Below are positions 54,400 to 64,000 of a stretch of 64,000 bases of DNA, in pieces. The notes under the pieces are model-generated. The model did no database searches. It worked only from the letters and a program-made list of their open reading frames with translations, and was not told where the DNA came from. Numbering within the stretch: position 1 is the stretch's first letter; every line of letters starts with the position of its first letter. This DNA comes from Pomacea canaliculata (taxonomy: Eukaryota; Mollusca; Gastropoda; Architaenioglossa; Ampullariidae). The position numbers were made by a program, and so were the translations under genes. The stretch is taken from assembly GCF_003073045.1 (NCBI RefSeq), contig NC_037597.1, forward strand, positions 5,018,717-5,082,716, written 5' to 3'.

Positions 54400-56780
54400 A
54401 TGAAAGCATCTAAACAGATGTTTTATTGTTGGTGGTTTTAATTATATTTCTTCGGGGAGCACGGTGTAAACCATTTACCGTTGAAGCAGACGACATGGTC
54501 CTCCAAATGGCAGCTAAAGACGGCAAATCAGACAGAGGATGTTTTCCGTGCTTGATTTCAAAGAACAAGAACAAACAGAGATTTGAATTTTTTTGCAAAA
54601 ATAATATTTATATTGGATGCGAGCCGTCACAACCGAAGAATAGTAAGTCTAGTCTGCTGTGCAATGTTACCTACGGCTATGTTCAGCGCATGTTTGTTTT
54701 AACTTCTCTACTGAGGAATTCCGCTAAGAAAAGGAGGGTCCAGTTTTGCAAAGATGAACTGCTTATAGAATGTCCATCGGAAAAGCGAGTTCTCCTCCGT
54801 GCTGTCGGTGCCTCAGCGGATTATACACATCTGCATTTAACGCAACATTTTCTGCATGTAGAGGATATTACCTGCAACTCCACACTATCTACTACAACCG
54901 CTCCTCAAGATGTAGGCAACAAGCAAGACATACTGCCGCGAGTTCGACAAAGATGTGATTCTTCTTTCATCAGAGAGATATGGTTTGAAAGGCATAAAAG
55001 AAACAAAAGAGCTAGTTCACGCAACTGCAAAGTTCATCTGATAGCCGATCATTTATTTTTTTCCCACTTTGGTCACTCCAATATCGAGCGGTCGGTTCGT
55101 GAAATGTTATCTGCAATCAGTTTCGCGGATAATGTATTCCGTAGTACCGATTTTGATGGCGATAGATCTGGAGACAACATAGGCTTCATTGTTGCCAACA
55201 TAACTGTCATTCAGGAAATAGAATCATCAAAACTGGAATACTTTCCTTTTGCCCAAAACGCCCGAGAATATTTGAACAGCGTTTCAAAGAATAATTTTGA
55301 GGATTACTGCCTAGCCATAGTATTTACTTATATTGATTTTAGTGGTGTAGTTGGTATTTCATATAGAGCAAAAATAAATTCGAATGATGTAGAAAGTGGA
55401 GTCTGTAGTGGGTTTCAGAAAGCAAATTTTGATCATGATCAGCGGAGCCTAAATACAGTAGTTGTATCCTATTTTAATATAAAATCACGAGAAAAAGTAC
55501 ATATTGCATTGGCTCATGAACTAGGGCACAGTTTTGGAAGTGGCCATGATGATGATACAGACTGCAGTGCTAGCTATACTGGGAGGCAGTTTTTAATGCA
55601 CAGCAACAACATCAAAGGCAGTGACATCAGCAACTTCAGATTCTCTTCTTGCAGCGTGCAACAGATGAAACTAGTGCTGGAAAAACAAGCCCAGTGCCTG
55701 GCAGTCAGGTTAGGGCCTGTGTGTGGAAATACTCTTGTTGAAGAAGGTGAAGGATGTGACTGTGGTTCACCAGACATCTGTGAGTTTATTGACAGATGTT
55801 GCACACCTGCTGGCAAAAATATATCAGACACCAGCACACCTTGCATGCCCAGCAACTCACGTGGTGCTCAATGTTCACCAGTTTCATCCCTTGTTGCACC
55901 AATGACTGCATGCCTGTTCCAATTGAACAAAGAAAGGTGTGTCGTGCTGAAACAGAGTGCTATTTTGCAGCATATTGTGGAGAATCAGGAAGTGAATGCC
56001 CAGTATCAATCATGAAATCAAATGGAACACCATGCGCAAATGGAACCAAGCTGTGCAACAATGGAGTCTGCCATGTCAGTTTGTGTGAAAGCCGAGGTTT
56101 GATGAACTGCCAGTGCCAAGCACAAGAAAAGAATCTGTGCAAGATGTGTTGTAAAACAAATGAATTCCTCGGAATGTCTTCCTGCTCATTATTTTAACAT
56201 TTTGAGTCCTGAAAATCAAACTCTTTTTCTCAAGCCAGGAGAAGGTTGTGGCAATGGCAAGGGAACATGCAATGTAGACTATGCTTGCAATTTTGGTGGC
56301 TTTTCAGCAGCAGTGTTGGCAGATTACTTTTCTGGGGCATGGTTATCTAGGTACTGGAAACAGGTGTTGATTTGCTTCACCATACTGCTTATACTTTTTC
56401 TTCTGTTTTTGCTGACAAAGCAACGTTACTCACCACATACCAACACTTTCACACTGATCCAGTTGAACACACTCCTAATAAATGCACAGGAAGAAAAACA
56501 GAAATGTGAGAAAGAGTTAGAAGCAGCTAACAAACTTTGTCAAGAACTTGTGCAAAAAATCCAACAAGGAAACATTCAGAGTGACTATGTTTTTGCAGTA
56601 ACTCGATTACATATCTTGTTTCCTTCCGTAGATATGGGTACTTTAACAAATGTAATAGGAATATCATCAAATGAGGAGATGGCTGTACGCTTGCTGTTGA
56701 ACATGCATTATCCTATGACGGATATCAAGAATGTTACTACTGGGTTTATCAGCTCAAAGAATAAAGAGAAGAAACAGTGA
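54400..56780 (+). CDS. Single-exon ADAM10/Kuzbanian-like membrane metalloprotease with CUE-like tail
   Basis: Likely a membrane sheddase of the ADAM10 branch. No introns interrupt about 2.38 kb. In order: a signal peptide (MKASKQM, then a hydrophobic LLVVLIIFL), a Cys-containing pro-region unlike the ADAM10 propeptide, a furin-type site RNKR (54999-55010), a reprolysin domain with the zinc motif HELGHSFGSGHD (55515-55550), a disintegrin/Cys-rich region with ADAM10-type spacing (PCCTNDC, CCKTN, GEGCGNGKGTC), a membrane segment (about 56361-56417), a coiled coil (about 56482-56580) and a CUE/UBA-like module (LFPSVDMGTLTNV...MAVRLLLNM, about 56585-56717). Single-base frame breaks occur near 54420, 55880 and 56159; the first separates the ATG from the main frame. 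The expected length is about 793 aa. It may be a retrogene. CpG-normal DNA at its 5' end suggests its own promoter. The family is clear; working status is uncertain. Confidence 0.88.
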
Positions 56781-57135
56781 AGAACATGCAAGTGGTGACA
56801 AGTAGCCCAGGAAAAAATTGTGGTCTGTTTAAAAACTGGAGGAAAAAGCAAGGATTTATCCCCTAATGCCTGAGTTGATGACACATAAAGCACATCTTTG
56901 CAGCCTCTAGTGCCGTAATGTGAAGACTTTGTAAAGTATTTGCAGATATTTCTTTACAGGGAAAAAACTATATAACAGTACCATCAACCTCCATCTGATT
57001 GTAACAACGAATATTAGGAGAAAAAAACTTGAATAATTAAGCTAATTGTTTAGAGCAGAGACATGTATGATATAAAAAAAATGTTGGCATAATAGCAGCC
57101 TTTTAGAACTTTTTTCGCTATCTACATGCCTTGTC

Positions 57136-57182
57136 AATAAAAACACATACAAGAATGCCCTTTTGCCGCAAGTCGAAATAAA
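57136..57182 (+). terminator. ADAM gene polyadenylation signals
   Basis: Two AATAAA hexamers at 57136-57141 and 57177-57182, about 360-400 bp after the stop. The second is followed by a T/G-rich stretch. Confidence 0.6.
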
Positions 57183-57189
57183 ATAGATC

Positions 57190-57780
57190 AAGGGTAATGT
57201 AACATTCAGATGTTTTGTTCAGTCCATGCTGTTGAATATGTAACAGTTAAAGAGGGTTTGGACTTTTTATTTTATCTATTATAAAAGTTCTTACTTTTAA
57301 CTGCCATGTACACAACAAAGTCTAAAATATACATTGAAGCAGATCATGCTAAACATAAAAAAATGACATCCTTCTGAAACATTAAGCACACAGAGTTTGG
57401 TTTTTGATAATTTTATTGTATAAGGCACATTATTAATGTATTATTAAAATGCATTAATGTAAAACTAGCATTTTGTACAGGCTCGTCGTTTGACAAAACA
57501 ATTTTCTACAAATATTTAAAACACACAAACTGGTGGAAAACAAATCTGCAGTTTCTTACGAAACGTTTTTGGTAAAATTGCAAAGAATTGCCATTAACAC
57601 TAAAAGATTTGCTAAATCTGTACTTTGCATCTGGTAAGGTACCACGTTTAATAATAAAAATACCACTTTAAAATCTCTAACAGGACAAAAGTAAATCTTA
57701 CAAATAAATACTGATCATAGTTACATGTAACCAGGTACATTAATAAAGACATAATAAATCAGATGAAGCAAGTCAGCTCT
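57190..57780. other. Convergent intergenic DNA between the ADAM and Kelch genes
   Basis: AT-rich with no coding sequence. Minus-strand AATAAA signals lie at 57786-57781 (45 bp past the Kelch stop) and 57417-57412. The Kelch transcript may therefore end at either, leaving a short gap to the ADAM 3' end. Confidence 0.5.
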
Positions 57781-57830
57781 TTTATTAACCAGAACATGTA
57801 AAGATTATTTCAGTTTTAGCTTTAGCTGAA

Positions 57831-60800
57831 TTAAACAGTTTGTAACACAGGATTGAACGGAATGGCAAAGGTTAACAGATCTTGGAAATAACTCCCATCA
57901 TTATCACCTCCTCCAAAAATTAGCACTTCATCCTCTTCCTGATTTTCATGGTTGTATGGAAGGCTTACAGCTGCATGGCCTGCTCGAGGACTGGGTTGAT
58001 TTGAGACAAGAAGACTACTCCAAGAAGAGTTTCCTTTGCACAAATTAAAGAATAGTTAAAGAATGTTGATCTCATTTTTTTTCTCTACTAATACATGTAA
58101 TACTAATACTACACTGGAACAAGAAGACGAATACATGTAATACAGTAGCACATTTTTAACGTGCTGTCAAGTCAAAATTAATTTTGACCAAGGAGTACGA
58201 CTATTATATGTTCTAAAAAGGTTTTTTTTTCCCCACGCACTTACCTAAATCCAAGATGTGTGTGTCTTCAAGAGCATTATTGCCATCATAACCACCATGG
58301 ATCAAGATCCGCTTTCCACTCAAACCGCAGGAGGCATGCCAGCTACAGAAAGAAAACATGCTCCTTATGTATTTTGACTTGATGTGGCAATTTGCTATTA
58401 ATGATTTACGTTACAAGGATACTAAAGGCAGCTTAAATGCCTTCAGATGCAGTCTACAAGAGAAAAAATTAAAATTATACTCCTAGATGTGAGCCAGCCA
58501 GATGGGTTGGCTACTTGAAGGGTAAGAAAGGGTAAAGGATATACAGAGAACAAACTTAAAACCAAGCAGTTAAATTTACAACAATGGATGGGTAGAACAG
58601 ATCATTAGTAAAACTAATTGAATTTGTAGAGCAGATCTCCCCGCATGAAGGTGAGTGCAATGCACTGTGAACAAAAGACTATAGAGGGACAGTCAACCAT
58701 ACAAGATAACACCGTGATGAGTAGCAATGAGGAGTATGGATATAGATTTGGATTAACTGAGGAGTTAAAACGGTTCATAGTATTTCCTAAACCCATGTTT
58801 CACATGCTAGTTTTTAAAAAAAAAATCTCTTTCACAACATGGGCATTTATCCTTTCATAGCTTTAACAAGTCTGAGTATGAATCTGAATACAGCTCACCT
58901 TCTAGGTTCTGGAGGAGTGCCTTTTATGTCAGGTTTACACCAGTCAACAGTGGCTGCAATGATTAAGTGATTGTCAAAGGGCTTTATAGTACTGCCATTT
59001 CTGATCCAACTTATTTTGTTTGTTTTTAATATTTTTTAGAGTAAAATATTGATCAAGTGATCTTGCTTATTAAGCAATTCTGTCCCTTAACCATGGAATG
59101 TGGCCCAACACCAATTCCAGTCTGTGCATGAGGTATATTTTATTACTTTGCTAATGTGGGTAAGCATATGTGTGCATGCTTATGTCATACTAAGACAAAA
59201 TCCTTGTTCCTTGTGGGAAACAAATGCTCTTATCTTTTACATGGTATCACTAGTGTGATAAAATATTAATAGCAATGAGTTAACATGTTTTTTCCCAGAC
59301 ATATAACCAGTTTTTCTTTCAACCAATACCTTCTCACAGTATAATACTAGTATATAGTCAGATAAAAAATACAGCATGCGTAAATTTTCTGCATATTTGA
59401 AAAGAAGCAGAGATCAGATTTATAACACTATATAAATTTTACCCACTCATGTCAAGAATGAAGAGATCATTGTAGCAGAATGGAGCATCCCAGCCTCCAA
59501 ACATCACCATCTGATCATTGATAAGTGTGGCTGAGTGACTGTTTAAAAATACATTTGTCATAATCAATATCAATTAGGTTTATCCCTTAAAAAAATCCCA
59601 TAATTTATAAACAGTTAAACCTATTTAAGCACAGTCATTGGAACAGATGTGAGCAAATCCAAGTGTGTTCTGTGCGAAGGTGATAAAACTGGTAAATGGA
59701 GGCTTGTGTCTCCCAAATATAAAGAATTATTCTCTCAAAATTAATGACAATTTAAAAAAATAATCTACTTTTACTATGTATCTGTTTCTCCTGCCTCTTT
59801 TTTAAAAAAAAAAAAAAAAACCCTTACCCTGAACGTGGCAAAGGTTTATCTCCAGTCACCAGAGGAGAGTACCAGTTCTGCATGACTGGGCTGAAGATGT
59901 GAATCTCATTGCTGCAGCCATCTGGGTTTGGATCAGGACGAGGATAAACACCACCAAAAATCCACAGTTCATGTCTATACAGTGTTGCTGTGTGGTATGC
60001 TCTTGCTGGTGCTTTGCTATTGACCTTTCAGAGGCAATAAGTGTGAACAGTGTTTAGCAGACTGCTTACAACACAAAAAAATATCATCATAACATTTTCC
60101 CGAATCCTTGCGACAGATGAAAAATTTGGTATAATTCATAAAAACATAGACAAACAACAGTTTTACCTTGACAAGTGTCCATTTGTTTTCATCTAGATCA
60201 TACATGTGGACGTCATGGAACCATTTGCAGTTTTTGGAACCCCCAAAAATGTAGATGCAACGCATGATGGGATCATAAGTTGCTGTATGGCCCATTCTAT
60301 TCTCTGGTTTATGAGCCTCTGACCGAATTTCCTGACAACTCCAACGTCTTGTGTCTGCAAACATTTTTTTTAAATCACTGAGGATTAGCAGTAACTAGCA
60401 GTCTTCCCCAACAACCCCTTTAAATCACGAAATGTGCTGCAGTATGCAGACACCTCTTGCATGTGACATACAGAAAGGAATATCTCATACCTGTGTGAAG
60501 TGTCCAGACAGAATCTTTACTTAATTGGTGCTTTTCTCCTTGTCCACCAATAAGAACAGCACATTTAGGATTAGTTAGCACCATTGTATGACCCCACCGA
60601 GCACTAGGACTAGGTGCTGTGAAACAGAGTAATAACGATGATTTATACAGCATATTTTCTTGGACTGTGGCAAGCTTGACTAGTCAAGATAAAATTAAAA
60701 AAACAACAACAAAAAAAAAGACATTACAAAACAAGCAAGCCTACATGAATGGGTTGCAATGCTTTAACATCAAAATAATCACAAAGACAGACATCAAAAC

Positions 60801-63571
60801 TTAAGCAAATGTACATTTGCGCATACACAGCTTGCTAACCATTACATAGGAATGCAGAGGTAAGAGTGAGCTAAACAGGAATAATCAAATGATTCATGAA
60901 ATTACAGAAAGTATTTTTGTAAGAGAAAAGTTATCGGTCCACACTGTAAAGCTTGCAGTGAATGGCACGGCATTCCAAATGCTGGGACATAAAAAGGAGA
61001 ATAAATAACCACCATACTTGGGGTAAAGCATCATAAGCTTAGGTAGATTTTAGCAAGGCTAAGATTGCACAACAGCTGAGTGCAGCAATCTTTAATTCAA
61101 AATAAAAGAATGGCGACAACTGTGCTTGAGTAAGGAGACTATATGTTTCAGCATGTAAACTCACCCAAATCTAAAAATAATAATAAAAAAATGACTGTTT
61201 AAAAATCTCAAGTAAATTGTCTTCATGATGGCTTAGTAGTGTTGATAGGACAAAACAAGTCAATCTATAGTTTACCCATCAACACCGGTACTTCTCAGAC
61301 TTCACAAATAAAGATGTATTTGCCAAGCTAAAACTCTTGTAACTTACCTCTCCCAAGTAACTCAGTGCAGCAAGCCATTTTCCTTTCTGGTTCAGAGACC
61401 CAACCAGCATCACCTGTTGCATTAAGATAGTCCCCAAAAGAGCTGTTGTTGAGAACTAATTTGGTGCTACGAATAGGTTTGGGTGAAGTAGTTTCACTGG
61501 TCAGTGCCCGCATTCGCGTGTTTGCTCCACGTTTGCGAGGTGTTGGTCCATCTGCACTTTGATTTCCCTTCTCATTCCTTTTCTTAGCAGGTTTTCTTGG
61601 TATTGGAGATGGCATGTCTGACAACTGCATGTGGGGGGGAAAAAAAAGCATCACATGACTGATAACAAAATCAGACTGCCAAAGCCCTGCAATGTCACTA
61701 ATTCATCTGTTTCCACAATATGTTTTCTTTTAATTATCGACAGCATAAATTGTTAAAACATTATTTGCCAGAAATTTGCTTTCATGTGCAACCTATCCAT
61801 GACCAAAGGCCTAAAAAATTAATAATTGCTTCAAGCATTATTGCAGGAAACCCTTAATTGCAAGATTATTAAGATATCTTACTTGAGGAGTTGTTTCGTT
61901 CAATGTTTGCATATCAAGACATTTAGACCTTTTTTTCACTTTGTCATCAGACAATTTGGTCACAGCCTCTGATATGTTTTCTACTTCCATTTTCTTATGT
62001 CCCCTCTTTGAATCGTTCTTCCTGAGGGAGAATTTCCTGCCTTGTTCTAATCTTGCCTCCTTCTCCAAATTGTAAGGAGATATTTGTTTCCCTGCAAAAT
62101 TAAACTGGGTCTGTTTTGTCTTCTTTTCTGTAATAGTTATCCTACTTTTGTTGGCAGTGACCATCATCTTTGAAGGATTCTCTTCTGTTTCTGGTGTCTG
62201 TTGAGGTACTTTGGTTCTCTTGTTCATTTTGAATGTTGCTTTCAATGCATTATCTTCATGTTCACTCTTAGGTGATGCAGTTCTTTTGGCCTTTTTAGCA
62301 CTGACCCTGAGTTTCTTGCTCTGAGGGCCTATGTCCTCCTTGAGACCGATCACTCTCACTTCCAATGTCACAGTGTCACTGGTATCCAGCTCTGAGCTTT
62401 GTGTGTCCCAAGAAAAACATCTGCATTGCAAAAAAAAAAAAAAATGGAACAAATGCATGATATTCTCACCATTACCTCTTATGACAAAAACAACAGAGCA
62501 GGGGTGAAGTCATGCGAACTGTCTTATGTCACCTCATATGCTTCATTTGTTGCACAATCTCTTCAAAAAGTCTCAACAACAATCACCCCAACCCTGAATA
62601 GTTGTGTGATGTCCCATTTATATCATGGGCATCAAAGGTAAAATAAAGTTGCATTTGTATTGAATGTACAAAATGAAGATTAGGTGTACAGTAGTCCCTC
62701 ACCACTTCGCGCTTCACCTTTTGTGGCTTCACGGTTTCACGGGTTTTTATAATTAAAGGGAAAAATGATTCGTAGGTATATGCTTTTTGCAGATTTTCTG
62801 CGCAAAGTGTATAAAAATATATTACTAATATTAATCCTAACAAAAAATAAATATTATAATAATAAAATTAATATGAATTAAAGTAACTAGTGCATGTATT
62901 TACTCTGAAACAAGAACCAGCATTGCTTGCCTGAGACACTACGAGCCTTCTCACAACTGTAAACAGTGTGGGAATGGTTAAGGAAATGGGAAGGGTTTAT
63001 AAAGCCTTAATATAGTGTATAAATACGTAAATAAATATACGTTTCTGTTTTTGATTATTGAGGGTGGTTCTGGAACGTATCTCATGTGAGAAACAAGGGA
63101 TCATTGTATTACTTTTTGATGCACCAATTTTTAGTCAACTGTTTTGTCCTTTAAAAACTTAAGCTTAACACACTGGTAAAAGTAGACTTTGTTGTGGTAA
63201 CAATTATCATTTTAGCTAATAAACGTTTTGGATCATTTCCTGGATGTTAAGCTAAAAAAACAACTTCTGGTTGACTTTCTCAATCAATGTGTTTGTAATG
63301 TTCTTCTTCCCTTTCTATAGCCTTATACTTCAGGCAGTGTGAAATCCCATAAAATAGTTAAGATGTATCAAGATCAACTTTTTTTAAAATTCATGAATAA
63401 AATTAAGACCTTGATTCAGAGGTGATTGTTCCAAGTTTTTCTGAAGACAAAATAACATCCATAGTGCATTGATTAGTTTCTGCCTGAGGCCATGACCCTT
63501 GGACAAACAGTAGCAGCTGTGGCGGCAGAGGTTGACAGACACTGCACGAGAAAGTGCGCTTACTCTCGTTC
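57831..63571 (-). CDS. Kelch-repeat beta-propeller protein with long basic N-terminal region (5' end outside the window or unplaced)
   Basis: Ten exons were placed: 63571-63410, 62420-61883, 61624-61348, 60616-60491, 60354-60167, 60024-59828, 59538-59447, 58953-58899, 58342-58245 and 58033-57831. All are phase-consistent, about 645 codons, with the first incoming frame carried from an exon not found. The C-terminal half has about six Kelch repeats, seen by ARWGHTMVL/AVLIGGQG, RMGHTATYD/IYIFGGS, RAYHTATLY/LWIFGGV, RSGHSATLI/MVMFGGWD, SWHASCGLS/ILIHGGYDG and RAGHAAVSL/VLIFGGGDN. The preceding 270 residues are Lys/Ser-rich with several basic clusters (KKLRVSAKKAKR, KVKKRSK, PRKPAKKR) that could be nuclear signals, and would be disordered. 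Upstream is a short Cys-containing segment (RTFSCSVCQPLPPQLLLFVQ). The donor after the first placed exon (GTCTTA) is weak. Kelch propellers bind proteins; I cannot assign a named orthologue. Confidence 0.9.
58600..58800. repeat. Interspersed repeat fragment in a Kelch-gene intron
   Basis: TTGAATTTGTAGAGCAGATC followed by GTGAGTGCAATGCACTGTGAAC resembles the start of the 46.9-kb element (GGATTTGTAAAGCAC, GAGCTCAATGCAATGTAC). Diverged; ends approximate. Confidence 0.4.
60900..61095. repeat. Interspersed repeat fragment in a Kelch-gene intron
   Basis: CACTGTAAAGCTTGCAGTG, GGCATTCCAAATGCTGGGAC and AAAAAGGAGAATAA follow the block order of the intronic repeat family (compare the GAATTCCA blocks at 47.19 and 48.18 kb). 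Confidence 0.4.
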
Positions 63572-63759
63572 CTGAAAAACCAACAAAAAAATACATTTTT
63601 AAGTTATGCATGGAAAAAAATTACGTTTGTGTGTCACTTTTTGTGAGTGCAAATCAAAGTACATTGTAATTTCTACAAGTTAAGATAGGCGACACTCTGA
63701 TTAATTATCCACTGGTTATTCATCTCAGTATCAATAGTGATTGTTTTATATAACAAATA

Positions 63760-64000
63760 ATAAATGCAAAATTTGTAAAGCGCATACTCACACTCAGGAG
63801 TATGCTCTTATAGCGCTTATAAGAACAAGAACGAAACATAGACAGCATGTACACGATTGACATGAAAACAATTTAAATAACATATGAACTATAAAAGAAT
63901 AAACAACCGTAAATCAAATACAGAAAACATAAAGAGGAACCAAATAACAAGAACAAGAGCTGAGATTAGCATGATATTGAAAAAGGGTGTCAAAAAGGAC
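63760..64000. repeat. Interspersed repeat copy at the right edge
   Basis: GCAAAATTTGTAAAGCGCA, TCTTATAGCGCTTATAAG and AAGAACGAAACATAGACAGC match the family seen at 48.36-48.5 kb. The paired AGCGC words can form a hairpin. It runs off the window. Confidence 0.5.

Overview
This is nuclear DNA of an animal: the genes are split by GT-AG introns, there are tRNA-derived SINEs and a decayed LINE, and the proteins are animal-specific (YY1 with a REPO domain, PAF1, Mediator subunit 29, dihydroceramide desaturase, an ADAM10-like protease). The repeat style and the mosaic CpG content suggest a lophotrochozoan invertebrate, most likely a mollusc and perhaps a gastropod. That is inference; no species can be named from this window.

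Layout. Positions 1-29,858 hold no gene I can support. The first 23.4 kb is CpG-normal non-coding DNA with tandem duplications, SINE remnants, several perfect CRE palindromes and a duplicated CACGTG element. From about 23.4 kb the DNA becomes AT-rich and poor in CpG, which may mark a long 3' untranslated region of DEGS. From 29.9 kb on the window is gene-dense: DEGS (-) at 29.86-32.72 kb, YY1 (+) at 32.90-36.81 kb (possibly to 42.5 kb), PAF1 (-) at 43.17-50.19 kb, MED29 (+) at 50.48-52.62 kb, a single-exon ADAM10-like protease (+) at 54.40-56.78 kb, and a Kelch-repeat protein (-) from 57.83 kb towards the right edge, incomplete at its 5' end.

The genes form two divergent pairs, DEGS/YY1 with 183 bp between start codons and PAF1/MED29 with 290 bp. 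From general knowledge, human DEGS2 and YY1 are neighbours on 14q32 and human PAF1 and MED29 are head-to-head neighbours on 19q13, so both pairs look like ancient linkages. YY1, PAF1 and MED29 are all transcription factors or RNA polymerase II machinery. YY1-type sites lie at the YY1 start codon, at the MED29 start codon and as a tight cluster in YY1 intron 1.

Most unusual items: the ADAM10-like protein has a cytoplasmic tail with a coiled coil and a CUE/UBA-like module; YY1 has four downstream exon candidates, all in the same splice phase, that would give a longer C terminus; and the DEGS and ADAM reading frames carry several single-base frame breaks while about 4.9 kb of coding sequence in the other four genes has none. 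No CRISPR array, rRNA, intact tRNA gene or virus-like element was seen.
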